Below are positions 18,115 through 27,428 of a DNA stretch of 57,489 nucleotides, piece after piece. Positions within the stretch are counted from its first letter, which is position 1. The number at the start of each line of letters is the position of its first letter. The stretch lies in NCBI RefSeq assembly GCF_944324615.1, contig NZ_CALUWY010000012.1, positions 1 to 57,489 of the forward strand, given 5' to 3'. The translations under genes and the position numbers were made by a program. Source of the DNA: an uncultured Mailhella sp. (GTDB lineage Bacteria > Desulfobacterota > Desulfovibrionia > Desulfovibrionales > Desulfovibrionaceae). Under the pieces are notes generated by a model, which worked only from the letters and a program-made list of their open reading frames with translations, ran no database searches and was not told where the DNA came from.

Positions 18115-18963
18115 ATGAAAAGCACCGTTGAACTGCATGCCCGTGCTCCCATGCCCCTCGTCATCGCCCACCGCGGCGCACGGGGACATGCCCCGGAAAA
18201 CACGCTCACCTCGGCCGAACTCGGCCACAGCGTCGGGGCCGACCTCTGGGAACTCGATGTCAACTACACCAAGGATTACAAAATGGTGGTCGTGCACGAC
18301 GATACGCTCGTGCGTACCACCAACGTGGAAGAAGTCTATCCCGGCAGAAATTCCTACCGAGTGTGCGACTTCACGCTGGAGGAACTTTCCCGGCTGGACG
18401 CAGGTTCCTGGTATGAAGGACGCGATCAGTTCGGCCGCGTGGCCGCAGGGGAAGTAAGTGCGGAAGCTCTCGCCTCCTTCAAGGGACTCCGCATCCCCAC
18501 GCTGGAAGAAGCGCTGCTTCTTACAAAGCGCTTCGACTGGTATGTGAATGTGGAAATAAAAAACCACGAACACCTCATCGGTCATAATACCGTCACAAAA
18601 GATGTGTTAGACCTGATACGCCGCCTCGACATGGTGGATCAGATCATCATTTCCTCTTTCCAGCACCGCTACCTGGAAGAATGCCGCGTTCTGTGCCCCG
18701 AAATGGCCACCGGCGCTCTTGTGGAAAGGACGCGCCCGGCCGACCCCGTGGCGCTCTGCCGCCGCCTCGGCGTGAACGCCTATCACCCCGACAGGCTCAT
18801 CCTTGCCCCCGGAGACCTTGAAGCGCTGCGCGACGCAGGCTTTGCCGTCAACGTCTGGACCGTGAACGACATGGATGAGGCAAAGGACCTGGTCGCCCAC
18901 GGAGCAAGCGGCATCATTACCGATTTTCCGGCCGCCTGCCGCACTGCCCTCGGCAGAGGCTAG
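18115..18963 (+). CDS. ugpQ: Cytoplasmic glycerophosphodiester phosphodiesterase
   Basis: The 282-residue GDPD-family enzyme starts at ATG 18115; the longer frame has no good ribosome site. The TIM-barrel active site is clear: HRGARGHAPENT (catalytic His, with Arg and Glu), ELDV (metal ligands), HDD (second catalytic His), and VEIKN on the fourth strand. There is no signal peptide, so it acts in the cytosol like UgpQ and splits diesters imported by UgpBAEC into glycerol-3-phosphate and an alcohol. It is the first gene of the ugp operon, 105 bp before ugpB, with an intervening hairpin. Confidence 0.93.
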   Translation: MKSTVELHARAPMPLVIAHRGARGHAPENTLTSAELGHSVGADLWELDVNYTKDYKMVVVHDDTLVRTTNVEEVYPGRNSYRVCDFTLEELSRLDAGSWYEGRDQFGRVAAGEVSAEALASFKGLRIPTLEEALLLTKRFDWYVNVEIKNHEHLIGHNTVTKDVLDLIRRLDMVDQIIISSFQHRYLEECRVLCPEMATGALVERTRPADPVALCRRLGVNAYHPDRLILAPGDLEALRDAGFAVNVWTVNDMDEAKDLVAHGASGIITDFPAACRTALGRG

Positions 18964-18974
18964 GCATGCCGGCC

Positions 18975-19003
18975 CTCCGCGCGGGGCTTTCCCCAGCGCG
19001 GAG
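18975..19003 (+). other. Intercistronic hairpin between ugpQ and ugpB
   Basis: CTCCGCGC pairs with GCGCGGAG, and the inner GGGG pairs with CCCC around CTTT, with one unpaired base. There is no T run. It may shield the ugpB message from decay or reduce read-through from ugpQ. Confidence 0.6.
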
Positions 19004-19068
19004 CATCCCATCCGGGATTCCCCCGGGAACCCCAACCGGACGAAAACGTCCGCAAGGCAGGAGAACGT

Positions 19069-20385
19069 ATGCGTTCCTTCCGATCCGTGGCCATGCTGGC
19101 CATCAGTCTCATGCTTGTGGCCGCCCCTGCGCAGGCCAAAACCACCATCACCTTCTGGCATGGCATGGGTGGTGAACTCGGTGAAATCACCGACAACATC
19201 ATCAACGACTTCAACGCTTCCCAGGACAAGTACGAAGTCAAAGGCGTGTACAAGGGCAACTACGACGAGGCCATGACGGCCGCCATCGCCGCCTTCCGCG
19301 CCAAACAGCACCCCAACATCATCCAGATCTTCGAAGTGGGCACCGCCAGCATGATGGCCGCCAAGGGCGCCGTGCGACCCATCTGGGAAATCATGGAAAA
19401 CGCGGGCACGCCGCTTGACATGTCCAAGTTCCTGCCCTCCGTGACGAGCTACTACTCCACGAGCGACGGCAAGCTCATCGCCATGCCCTTCAACGCCTCC
19501 ACCACCGTTCTGTATTACAACAAGGACGCCGTGAAGAAGGCCGGGGGCGATCCGGAAAACTTCCCCCGCACCTGGCCCGAAGTGGCCGACCTCGCCCGCA
19601 AGATCAAATCTTCCGGCGCGTGCAAGTACGGCATGACCAGCGGCTGGCAGTCCTGGGTGCAGCTTGAAAGCTTCTCCGCCTGGCACAACGTTCCCTTCGC
19701 CTCCAACAACAACGGCTTCGACGGACTCGACACCGAACTTCTGTTCAACGGTCCCCTGCAGGTCAAGCACATCGACTTCCTCTCCCAGCTGAACAAGGAA
19801 GGCGTTTCCGTATATGTGGGCCGCAAGTCCGAAGCCATCAACACCTTCACCGCCGGTGAAGCGGGCATTCTCATGAACTCCTCCGGTTCCTACGCCGCCG
19901 TCAAGGCCGGCGCAAAGTTCAACTGGGGCGTGATGGTTCTGCCCTACTGGCCCGACGTGGAAGGCGCTCCCCAGAACACCGTGATCGGCGGCGCGGCCGT
20001 GTGGGCCATGGCCGGTCATTCCAAGGATTCGGAAAACGGCGTGGCCGCCTTCCTGAACTATGTGCTCAAGCCTGAAGTGCAGGCCGCCTTCCATCAGGCC
20101 ACCGGCTATGTGCCCGTGACCCTCGAAGGCTATGAACTCACCAAGCAGCAGGGCTTCTACGACAAGAACCCCGGCACCGACGTGGCCGTGAAGGCTCTCT
20201 CCGACAAGAAGCCCACCATCAATACCCTGGGCCTGCGCCTCGGCAACTTCGTCCAGATCCGCAACATCATCGACGAAGAACTCGAAGCCGTCTGGTCCGG
20301 CAAGAAGAACGCCAAGGACGCCCTCGATTCCGCCGTGAAGCGCGGAAACCAGGAACTGCGCCGCTTTGAAAGGGCCAACCGCTAG
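19069..20385 (+). CDS. ugpB: sn-Glycerol-3-phosphate/glycerophosphodiester ABC binding protein
   Basis: The 438-residue family 1 solute-binding protein has a signal peptide cleaved after QA (about residue 23). The mature start KTTITFWHGMGGELGE and the following YKGNYDEAMTAAIAAFRAKQ match UgpB. GGCAGGAGAACGT supplies the ribosome site. It binds glycerol-3-phosphate or its diesters in the periplasm for UgpAE. The length equals the E. coli family size. Context is decisive: ugpQ before it, two sugar-type permeases and a MalK-like ATPase after it. Confidence 0.93.
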   Translation: MRSFRSVAMLAISLMLVAAPAQAKTTITFWHGMGGELGEITDNIINDFNASQDKYEVKGVYKGNYDEAMTAAIAAFRAKQHPNIIQIFEVGTASMMAAKGAVRPIWEIMENAGTPLDMSKFLPSVTSYYSTSDGKLIAMPFNASTTVLYYNKDAVKKAGGDPENFPRTWPEVADLARKIKSSGACKYGMTSGWQSWVQLESFSAWHNVPFASNNNGFDGLDTELLFNGPLQVKHIDFLSQLNKEGVSVYVGRKSEAINTFTAGEAGILMNSSGSYAAVKAGAKFNWGVMVLPYWPDVEGAPQNTVIGGAAVWAMAGHSKDSENGVAAFLNYVLKPEVQAAFHQATGYVPVTLEGYELTKQQGFYDKNPGTDVAVKALSDKKPTINTLGLRLGNFVQIRNIIDEELEAVWSGKKNAKDALDSAVKRGNQELRRFERANR

Positions 20386-20397
20386 GCACGCTCATCC

Positions 20398-20419
20398 GGG
20401 AGGGGCTCCGGCCCCTCCC
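20398..20419 (+). other. Intercistronic GC hairpin after ugpB
   Basis: A 9-bp stem GGGAGGGGC/GCCCCTCCC closes on TCCG without a T tract. The position right after the binding-protein gene repeats the arrangement at 16007-16028. Confidence 0.7.
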
Positions 20420-20447
20420 CCTCACCCGCACACAAAAGGAGTTCACA

Positions 20448-21341
20448 ATGCAGGATGAGCGTTATGCGTTCCGGGGCAAGAAGCATCTGATACTGCCCAT
20501 ACTCTTCCTGCTGCCCCAGCTCGTCATCACGGTGGTGTTTTTCTTCTACCCCGCCGGCGAAGCTCTGCTGGGGTCGGTATATATGGAGGATTCCTTCGGA
20601 CTGTCCCGGGAATTCGTCGGACTGGACAACTTCGTCGTGCTCTTCTCCGACCCGGGCTATCTGGAAACCCTGTACCTCACCTTCATCTTCAGCATCGCCA
20701 CCATCACCCTCACCATGGGCGTTTCCCTGCTCATGGCCGTCGTGGCCGACCAGGTGCATACCGGCGGCACGCTCTACAAATCGATGCTCATCATTCCCTA
20801 CGCCGTGGCGCCGCCTCTTGCGGGCGTGCTCTGGCTCTTCCTCTTCAACCCCTCCGTGGGCGTGCTCTCCACATTCCTCGACGGACTGGGCTATACCTGG
20901 AACCACAAACTCAACGGCAATCAGGCCCTGCTTTTGCTCATCATCTCCGCCTCGTGGAAGCAGATTTCCTACAACTTCCTCTTCTTCCTCGCAGGCCTGC
21001 AGGCCATTCCCCGTTCTCTCATAGAAGCGGCCGCCATCGACGGCGCCAGCCCCTGGCAGAGATTCCGCAACATCATCTTCCCCCTGCTTTCGCCCACAAC
21101 CTTCTTCCTGCTGGTGGTCAACACCATCTACACCCTGTTCGAGACCTTCGGCATCGTGCACGCCGTCACCCAGGGCGGGCCCTCCCGCGCCACGGAAACG
21201 CTCATCTACAAGGTGTTCAATGACGGCTTCATCGGGCTTGACTTCGGCGGTTCCTCCGCCCAGTCCGTGGTCCTCATGTTCATCGTCATGATCCTGACGT
21301 TCCTTCAGTTCCGTTACATCGAGCGCAAGGTCAACTACTAG
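20448..21341 (+). CDS. ugpA: Glycerol-3-phosphate ABC transporter, permease A
   Basis: The 297-residue MalF-type permease has six hydrophobic segments. The N-terminus is cytoplasmic and short (MQDERYAFRGKKHLILPILF). The EAA loop EAAAIDGASPWQRFRNIIFP contacts the ATPase. AAAAGGAG precedes the ATG. It forms the channel with UgpE. The short gaps to ugpB and ugpE (62 and 24 bp) show cotranscription. Confidence 0.93.
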   Translation: MQDERYAFRGKKHLILPILFLLPQLVITVVFFFYPAGEALLGSVYMEDSFGLSREFVGLDNFVVLFSDPGYLETLYLTFIFSIATITLTMGVSLLMAVVADQVHTGGTLYKSMLIIPYAVAPPLAGVLWLFLFNPSVGVLSTFLDGLGYTWNHKLNGNQALLLLIISASWKQISYNFLFFLAGLQAIPRSLIEAAAIDGASPWQRFRNIIFPLLSPTTFFLLVVNTIYTLFETFGIVHAVTQGGPSRATETLIYKVFNDGFIGLDFGGSSAQSVVLMFIVMILTFLQFRYIERKVNY

Positions 21342-21365
21342 CCGCAACAGGAAAAGGGATTCGTT

Positions 21366-22211
21366 ATGGTAGAAAAGAAAGGACTGGGAAGGGCGCTGAG
21401 CCATGCCGTGCTGCTCTTCGGCGCGGCCATCGTGCTCTTTCCCCTGTATGTGGCGCTCGTGGCCACATCCCACAGTTACGACGTGCTCATAGGCTCCACC
21501 CCGCTGTGGTTCGGCGGGGAACTCATCAAGAACTTCACCACCGTGCTCACCCAGGGCCTCAAGGCCGCAGGCGGCATCCCCGTATGGGTCATGATGAGCA
21601 ACAGCCTCATCATGGCGCTCGGCATTGCCCTCGGCAAGATCGCCATTTCCATCACCGCCGCCTACGCCATCGTGTACTTCCGCTTCCCCGGGCGCGAGCT
21701 GTGCTTCGTGCTCATCTTCATCACCCTCATGATGCCCGTGGAAGTGCGCATCGTGCCCACCTTCCAGGTGGCGGCGAACCTGAACTTCATCGACAGCTAC
21801 GCCGGGCTCATCCTGCCGCTCATCGCCTCGGCCACGGCCACCTTCCTGTACCGGCAGATGTTCATGACCATTCCGCAGGAACTGCTCGAAGCCGCGCGCA
21901 TCGACGGCGCCGGCCCCTGGCGCTTCTTCGTGGACGTGGTGCTTCCCCTTTCCCGCACCAACACCGCGGCGCTCTTCGTGGTGCTGTTCATCTACGGCTG
22001 GAACCAGTACCTGTGGCCCCTGCTCGTCACCAACCAGGAAAGCATGTACACCGTGGTCATGGGCATTCAGCGCATGGTGAACATTCCCGACGCCGTGCCG
22101 GAATGGAACCTCATCATGGCCGTGGCGCTTCTGGGCATGCTGCCCCCGCTTCTCGTGGTGCTCGGCATGCAGAAGCTCTTCGTCCGCGGACTTGTGGAAA
22201 CCGAGAAGTAA
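21366..22211 (+). CDS. ugpE: Glycerol-3-phosphate ABC transporter, permease E
   Basis: The 281-residue MalG-type permease partners UgpA. Six membrane segments are visible, and the EAA loop reads [20 protein letters not shown]. The C-terminal [10 protein letters not shown] is typical of UgpE. It follows ugpA by 24 bp and precedes the ATPase gene by 19 bp. Confidence 0.93.
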   Translation: MVEKKGLGRALSHAVLLFGAAIVLFPLYVALVATSHSYDVLIGSTPLWFGGELIKNFTTVLTQGLKAAGGIPVWVMMSNSLIMALGIALGKIAISITAAYAIVYFRFPGRELCFVLIFITLMMPVEVRIVPTFQVAANLNFIDSYAGLILPLIASATATFLYRQMFMTIPQELLEAARIDGAGPWRFFVDVVLPLSRTNTAALFVVLFIYGWNQYLWPLLVTNQESMYTVVMGIQRMVNIPDAVPEWNLIMAVALLGMLPPLLVVLGMQKLFVRGLVETEK

Positions 22212-22230
22212 CCCGTACAAGGAAGAGACA

Positions 22231-23322
22231 ATGGCAAACGTTCGTCTTTGCGATATCGACAAGACCTTCAATAAGAACAAGGTGCTTTCCGGCCTCAACC
22301 TCGAAGTTCCGGACGGTTCCTTCATGGTCATGGTGGGCCCCTCGGGCTGCGGCAAGTCCACCGCCCTGCGCTGCATCGCCGGCCTGGAGGAAGTGACCTC
22401 CGGTTCCATCTACATCGGCGACAGGGACGTGACGCACATGGAACCCAAGGACCGCAACATCGCCATGGTGTTCCAGAACTACGCGCTCTACCCGCACATG
22501 AACGTGTATGACAACATCACCTACGGCCTGAAGGTGCGCGGCATTCCCGCCGAAGAACGCAAACGCCGCGCCGAGGAGGCCGCAAAGCTCCTCGGACTCG
22601 ACGGCCTGCTCACCCGCATGCCCCGGCAGCTTTCCGGCGGTCAGCGCCAGAGAGTGGCCATGGGCCGCGCCATCGTGCGCGAACCCAGCGTGTTCCTCTT
22701 CGACGAACCGCTCTCCAACCTCGATGCCAATCTCCGCAACCAGATGCGCATCGAACTGCGCCGCCTGCACCAGCGCCTTGCCACCACCAGCATCTACGTC
22801 ACCCACGATCAGGTGGAGGCCATGACCCTGGCCGAAAAAATCCTCGTGCTGCGCGCCGGACACATCGAACAGTACGGCACGCCCGACGACGTGTACCTGC
22901 GCCCGGCCTCCGTGTTCGTGGCCCAGTTCATGGGTTCGCCTTCCATGAACATCGTACACGCCACCGCTGACGGGGGAGACATCATTCTGGCCGACGGCAC
23001 GCGCCTTTCCGGCGTGCAGGCAAAGGACATCAACCTTTCCGGCAGAAAGGGCGACGTGCTGCTCGGACTGCGCAGCGAGGATCTGCTCTTCGACCCGGAC
23101 GGCAATATCCGCGTCACCGTGGACATTGTGGAAGCCCTGGGCTCCGACACCCTGGCCTACTGTCACCCCATGGGCAAGGATGCCGCGGTGAAGAAGGATG
23201 AAACCATCATCGTGCGCCTCCAGGGCGCCCAGCGCCCCGCCTCCGGCGACGTGATACGCCTCACGGCCCGCCAGGGCCACGGCCATGTGTTCGATCCGGA
23301 AACGCAGCTGCGCTGCCTGTAG
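22231..23322 (+). CDS. ugpC: Glycerol-3-phosphate ABC transporter, ATP-binding protein
   Basis: Starting at [13 protein letters not shown] (GGAAGAG upstream), the protein has 363 residues. Walker [10 protein letters not shown], signature [15 protein letters not shown] and Walker [14 protein letters not shown] are intact, and a C-terminal TOBE/regulatory domain of about 120 residues is present as in MalK/UgpC. That domain interacts in E. coli with regulators and phosphate. It energises UgpAE. A strong terminator follows 20 bp after the stop, closing the five-gene operon. Confidence 0.93.
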   Translation: MANVRLCDIDKTFNKNKVLSGLNLEVPDGSFMVMVGPSGCGKSTALRCIAGLEEVTSGSIYIGDRDVTHMEPKDRNIAMVFQNYALYPHMNVYDNITYGLKVRGIPAEERKRRAEEAAKLLGLDGLLTRMPRQLSGGQRQRVAMGRAIVREPSVFLFDEPLSNLDANLRNQMRIELRRLHQRLATTSIYVTHDQVEAMTLAEKILVLRAGHIEQYGTPDDVYLRPASVFVAQFMGSPSMNIVHATADGGDIILADGTRLSGVQAKDINLSGRKGDVLLGLRSEDLLFDPDGNIRVTVDIVEALGSDTLAYCHPMGKDAAVKKDETIIVRLQGAQRPASGDVIRLTARQGHGHVFDPETQLRCL

Positions 23323-23342
23323 GCTTATCCGCCACCTGTAAA

Positions 23343-23379
23343 AAAAAACGGAGTCTCCCACGGGGAGGCTCCGTTTTTT
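23343..23379 (+). terminator. Terminator of the ugp operon
   Basis: AACGGAGTCTCCC pairs with GGGAGGCTCCGTT (one G-T) around ACG, with flanking A and T runs. Confidence 0.9.
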
Positions 23380-23457
23380 CGTGCCCGCAGGCGCCCCTGC
23401 GGAGCGCTTCTTCCCGGAACGCATGCCTGCACGCGGCCCGGAAAATTCAGAAACCAT

Positions 23458-23497
23458 GACGGCCCCGCTGCAGGCACTTTTGTGCAGCGGGGCCGTC
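23458..23497. terminator. 15-bp GC hairpin between convergent ugp and dctP
   Basis: The perfect arms 23458-23472 and 23483-23497 surround a 10-nt loop. There is no long T tract. It lies 75 bp past the dctP stop and may end or protect the minus-strand transcript. Confidence 0.6.
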
Positions 23498-23572
23498 TCA
23501 CGCAGGCAGGAGCCGGAAAACACCGTTCATGCAACGCCATGCCCGGCGCAGCCCTGCCCTGTTGCTCCGTTC

Positions 23573-24580
23573 CTATTTGTCGGCAATGATGGCAAGCACT
23601 TCATCCACCAGTTCCTTGCCGCCGACCTTGTCATAAAACTCCGGCCAGATGGCGCGGGCTTTTTCCATCCATACCTTTTCATCCTTGAGCGGAACGATGA
23701 CCATGCCGTGATCGAGGCACTGCTGACAGGCCTTCGCCTCCTGTTCCGCAGCCCACTTCCATTCATGCTCCACGGCCTGCTGGGCCGCCCTGTCCACCAG
23801 AGCGCGGGTGTTGTCGTCCAGCTTGCGGTACCACTTTTCGCTGACCAGAATGGGCCCCGTCCACACAAGATAATGCACGGGCGTAATGTACTTCTGCACT
23901 TCCCAGAACTTCTGCGCGCGGTTCACGGAATGAGGATTCTCCTGCCCGTCGATCACGCCCTGCTGAAGCCCGTTGAAGGTTTCCGTCCAGGCCAGGGGAT
24001 GAGGCTCCACGCCCCATGCGCGAAACGCGGCAAGCTGCAGTTCCACGGCGGGCACGCGGATCTTCAGACCCTTGAGGTCGTCAATGGTGTGGATGGGCTT
24101 TTTGGAGTTGGTGATCATGCGGTAGTCGCCGTGCAGCCAGGCCAGCGGACGGGTATAGCTCTGTCTGGCACAGATGTCCGCAAGCTTTTTGACGAAGTCC
24201 CGGTTGGAAAACACCTTTTCCGCATCTTCCATGGTGGGGAAGATATAAGGCAGATAAAAAAGACCGGCCGCCGGAGCAAACGGCGTAAGGTTGCCCGTGG
24301 ACATCTGCGCAAACTGAAGCTCCCCGTCGCGGCACTGCTTCACGTTCGCCTGCTCATCCCCCATGGAGCCGCCGTAATAAATGGTGACCTTGATGTTGCC
24401 GTTGGATTCCTTTTCCAGAATCTCCTTGAACTTATCAAGGGCCACGGCCTGAATCTCATCCCCCGCAGGGTTGGCGGTGGCCCCGCGGATGTGCATTTTC
24501 TGGTATTCAACGGCACTGACGCCGTTGACGGAAAAAAGAACGGCAAGCAAGGCGACGCCACAACAGGTGAAAAGCTTCAT
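23573..24580 (-). CDS. TRAP-type periplasmic solute-binding protein without partner membrane genes
   Basis: The 335-residue DctP-family protein starts at 24580, with GAAGGAGAA upstream. The signal peptide ends after VSA. Family features are EKESNGNIKVTIYYGGSMGD, GLKIRVP followed by the ligand-binding Arg region, and NGLQQGVIDGQENP. DctP proteins bind small carboxylates and pass them to DctQM, but no dctQ or dctM is encoded nearby. The upstream gene is an AtoE carrier 345 bp away, behind a terminator. It may serve a DctQM pair elsewhere, feed AtoE, or act in sensing. The substrate is unknown. Confidence 0.9.
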   Translation of the reverse strand: MKLFTCCGVALLAVLFSVNGVSAVEYQKMHIRGATANPAGDEIQAVALDKFKEILEKESNGNIKVTIYYGGSMGDEQANVKQCRDGELQFAQMSTGNLTPFAPAAGLFYLPYIFPTMEDAEKVFSNRDFVKKLADICARQSYTRPLAWLHGDYRMITNSKKPIHTIDDLKGLKIRVPAVELQLAAFRAWGVEPHPLAWTETFNGLQQGVIDGQENPHSVNRAQKFWEVQKYITPVHYLVWTGPILVSEKWYRKLDDNTRALVDRAAQQAVEHEWKWAAEQEAKACQQCLDHGMVIVPLKDEKVWMEKARAIWPEFYDKVGGKELVDEVLAIIADK

Positions 24581-24880
24581 AACACGTTCTCCTTCTGTGT
24601 TCATTTGTGTTAATCGACACCTGAGCCTTCTGAAAAAAGCTCGTGAAACATGCTTCCGCACAATATGCGACCCCGTCGGCAGGCAGGACGAGGCGGAAAA
24701 CCCTGCCCGCCATGGTTGAACTTTCAGGGCAAGCGTCCGCCGATCCTGCAGAGTCCTGCCGGCCTCATGCCCGGAAAGGCTGCCCTGCTCTGGAGCTTAT
24801 GACAAGAAGGCGAAGGACGGGAAAAGGCGCGTGTAAAGAACTCAAGAACAGGTTTGCCGGGGTTGACCAGCCCGTATCTC

Positions 24881-24918
24881 AAAATCTGCTTCCGCCCGGA
24901 GATTGGGGCGGAAGCAGA
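24881..24918 (-). terminator. Terminator after atoE (minus strand)
   Basis: A 13-bp stem (24885-24897 with 24906-24918) is followed on the minus strand by TTTT. It separates the SDR-atoE message from dctP. The 24581-24880 gap otherwise shows no gene; a dctP promoter must lie here but none is obvious. Confidence 0.8.
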
Positions 24919-24925
24919 CGTTTTC

Positions 24926-26269
24926 TCAGGCGAAGAAGTACAGGCCGGCGCCCATGATGATGCCGCTGAAAATAAGCGTCATCACGCACGGCCCCATGAT
25001 GTCCCGGATACCGAGTCCGGCGATGGCCAGCATGGGCAGAGCCCAGAAAGGCTGGATCATGTTCGTCCACTGATCGCCGTAGGCCACGGCCATGCCGGTC
25101 AAACCCACATTGGCGCCCATATCAATGGCCGGAGGAATGGAAATGGGAGCCTGCACAATCCATTGCCCGCCGCCGGAAGGAATGAAGATGTTGATGATGC
25201 CGGCGGAAATGAAGGTCAGCAGAGGCAGCGTTTTTGCAGTCGCAATGGACATGACGCCGCTTGCTATCATGGAGGCGAGACCGGAAGCCACCATGATGCC
25301 CTGTATGCCGCCGTACAGAGGGAACTGGGTGATGATGCCGCTTGCCCCGGCCACGGCTTCCTTCAGCGCCACCACATAGCGGATGGGAGTGCCGTGCAGG
25401 AAAATTCCCAGCCACATGAAAATGATGATGAGAATGTTCAGGTTGATGTCCATGCCCCTGGTCCAGAAATGATATCCCAGGTATGCAAAACCCAGCGCAC
25501 TGAACAGGAGACTCAGGGCACGACTGTGCTCCAGCCGGGACGCAGGGGAATCTTCCAGCGGAGGAACGGCAAGATCCTTCTCCTCTCCGAACAGCGCAGG
25601 GTCAACGGGAACCACTTCATCGGGATGAGGATGGATGGCCTTCAGCATGAACGGCAGCACGATGAGCATGACCGCCGTGATGGTGATGTTTGATGCGGAC
25701 AGGATGGAATCGCTGAAGGGAATAACCATATCCGGCAGGCCGCGGGCCGCCAGAGCTTTGGACAATACGCCTCCAGAGGTGGCGAGATCGGCCGCGACGG
25801 CGCTCGAAAAACCGCCGTGCCACACTACAAAGCCGGAATAGCCTGCGGCCACGGTAAAGCCGTAGTCGATGTTCGGCACTCTTCGCGCCATTTCACGGGC
25901 AATGAGTCCCCCCACCACGAGTCCGAAGCCCCAGTTGAACAATGAACCGAAGGCCGTGACGTAAAAGGTCATGAGCGCGGCCTGAAACGGCGTGCGGGGG
26001 ATACCTGCAACGGAATCAAGCAGACGGCGGACGGCGTGCGTGCTCGCCAGTGCATGCCCGGTGGTATAAATAAGAGCCGACTGTATGGTGAACATCAGCA
26101 GGCTGGAAAAGCCCTTGCCCCATGCATTGATGAGGTCAATGCAGGAGGACTCCGTAAAGATGAACGCGGTGATAAAACTCACAAGCGTCAGGAGGATAAC
26201 CAGAATATAGGCGTCCGGAAGAAAACGCTTCACCAGCATGGTGAAAAAACGGGACAGTCCGTAAAGCAT
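24926..26269 (-). CDS. atoE: Short-chain fatty acid transporter, AtoE family
   Basis: The 447-residue protein has about 12 hydrophobic segments. The AtoE signature regions are seen: YGFTVAAGYSGFVVWHGGFS, then the conserved FIPSGGGQWIVQAP late in the chain, and GDQWTNMIQPFWALPMLAI at the end. The family imports acetoacetate and short-chain fatty acids such as butyrate. It lies 18 bp after the SDR gene, and the pair is led by a sigma54 promoter, which suggests induction by a substrate-sensing activator. With a dehydrogenase alongside, uptake and oxidation of a short hydroxy- or keto-acid is plausible inference. Confidence 0.92.
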   Translation of the reverse strand: MLYGLSRFFTMLVKRFLPDAYILVILLTLVSFITAFIFTESSCIDLINAWGKGFSSLLMFTIQSALIYTTGHALASTHAVRRLLDSVAGIPRTPFQAALMTFYVTAFGSLFNWGFGLVVGGLIAREMARRVPNIDYGFTVAAGYSGFVVWHGGFSSAVAADLATSGGVLSKALAARGLPDMVIPFSDSILSASNITITAVMLIVLPFMLKAIHPHPDEVVPVDPALFGEEKDLAVPPLEDSPASRLEHSRALSLLFSALGFAYLGYHFWTRGMDINLNILIIIFMWLGIFLHGTPIRYVVALKEAVAGASGIITQFPLYGGIQGIMVASGLASMIASGVMSIATAKTLPLLTFISAGIINIFIPSGGGQWIVQAPISIPPAIDMGANVGLTGMAVAYGDQWTNMIQPFWALPMLAIAGLGIRDIMGPCVMTLIFSGIIMGAGLYFFA

Positions 26270-26287
26270 GGCTTACTCCTTGAAGTA

Positions 26288-27064
26288 TCAGGCGCGTTCC
26301 CACGCGGCATACGGATTCTGAACACAATACTTTCCACCGCTGATTTCCACTCCGCTGCCCGTGATGAAGCTGGCGGCATCGGAAGCGAGAAACACCACCA
26401 GAGGCGCGATTTCTTCCGGCGTACCGTACCGATGCTGGGCAACCTGCCTTTTTATGGCGTCGCCTTCGTACTCGCCTACCACAGGCGCCGTCAGTTCCGT
26501 TGCCACAAATCCCGGCATATACGCCGTAACCCGGATATTGTCGGGAGCCAGTTCCGCACCGAGCACCTTGGTCAGGTGGCCTACGGCCGCCTTGGTGATG
26601 CCGTAGGCACCGCGTCCGGCCGTGGGCATCATGGTGGCGAACGACGCAGCGTTGATGATGACGCCGCCCCCTCTTTTTTTCATCCACGGTACGGCCGCAC
26701 GCGCCCCGTACAATACGCCGCTCACATTGATATCGAAGGTCTTCTGCCACAGATCAAGCGGCATTTCGGTCAGATATCCCTTGGGGTAAATGCCTGCATT
26801 ATTGACCCACACATCAATGCCGCCGAACTGCTCCGCCACTTTCGCCGCAAACTGTTCCATATCGGAAGGACAGGAAACATCCGCGCGCAGAGTCAGGACG
26901 CTTTGCCCCTCATACTCCTTGCGGAACGCTTCCAGCTTCTCCTCGGACCTGGCACAGATGGCAACTTTGCATCCTTCTTCAAGAAAAGCATTCACGCAGG
27001 CCTTTCCTATCCCTGCGGTTCCCCCGGTAATCACAACGACTTTTCCTGCCAGATTCAGTTTCAT
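26288..27064 (-). CDS. Short-chain dehydrogenase/reductase
   Basis: The 258-residue classical SDR has the NAD(P) motif TGGTAGIG near residue 14, NNAG near 89, a catalytic Ser in the INAASF segment, and YGITK for Tyr and Lys. The C-terminal TGSGVEISGGKYC is typical. GAGGGAACC precedes the start. It is the first gene of a sigma54-dependent operon with atoE. 3-hydroxybutyrate and related hydroxy-acid dehydrogenases belong to this group, and the neighbouring fatty-acid carrier points that way, but the substrate is not visible. Confidence 0.92.
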   Translation of the reverse strand: MKLNLAGKVVVITGGTAGIGKACVNAFLEEGCKVAICARSEEKLEAFRKEYEGQSVLTLRADVSCPSDMEQFAAKVAEQFGGIDVWVNNAGIYPKGYLTEMPLDLWQKTFDINVSGVLYGARAAVPWMKKRGGGVIINAASFATMMPTAGRGAYGITKAAVGHLTKVLGAELAPDNIRVTAYMPGFVATELTAPVVGEYEGDAIKRQVAQHRYGTPEEIAPLVVFLASDAASFITGSGVEISGGKYCVQNPYAAWERA

Positions 27065-27101
27065 GGTTCCCTCCTTGAGGCTAAAACATTACCTGCTCTC
27101 T

Positions 27102-27118
27102 AGCAAAAAGCGTGCCAG
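27102..27118 (-). promoter_or_regulatory. Sigma54 (-24/-12) promoter of the SDR-atoE operon
   Basis: The minus strand reads CTGGCACG, four bases, TTGCT, which matches the sigma54 consensus at every conserved position. Transcription would start near 27090, 25 bp before the SDR start codon. The gene for a sigma54 activator is divergent 1 kb upstream. Confidence 0.88.
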
Positions 27119-27260
27119 ACAAAAAAATAGCAATAATACACTTTCATTATTGAATTTTTTATTTTTTCTTCCGGGAAGGCGGAATTTCGGGGGACGAAAA
27201 GGGACGATTCAACCATGTGAAATATTTATCCAAATGCAAAGAAACCATGCGGAGAAAAAA

Positions 27261-27428
27261 TGTGTTTGCATCATATTTCATCAATAATTTCCCATAGATG
27301 AAAGCTATGCGATGCGTATATGCAACACAACGAGAAGATGTGACCATATTGCATCGCTCCGCTTTTCTTCCCAGTACCAGGCTTTTTGGAGGAAACGACG
27401 CAAGAATGCGTATCCATTTTGCAACACA
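27261..27428. promoter_or_regulatory. Repeated TGCAACACA motifs, candidate activator sites
   Basis: TGCAACACA occurs at 27321-27329 and 27420-27428, 99 bp apart. A near-inverted copy, TGTGTTTGCA, lies at 27261-27270. They are 140-320 bp upstream of the sigma54 promoter, the normal distance for enhancer sites. Confidence 0.45.

Noticed and set aside
18607..20094. Minus-strand open frame opposite ugpQ and ugpB
   Set aside because: It overlaps two confident genes entirely and has antisense-type composition.
20382..22409. 675-codon minus-strand open frame opposite ugpA/ugpE
   Set aside because: It is a shadow of two well-supported permease genes; the composition is His/Glu/Gly-rich and not protein-like.
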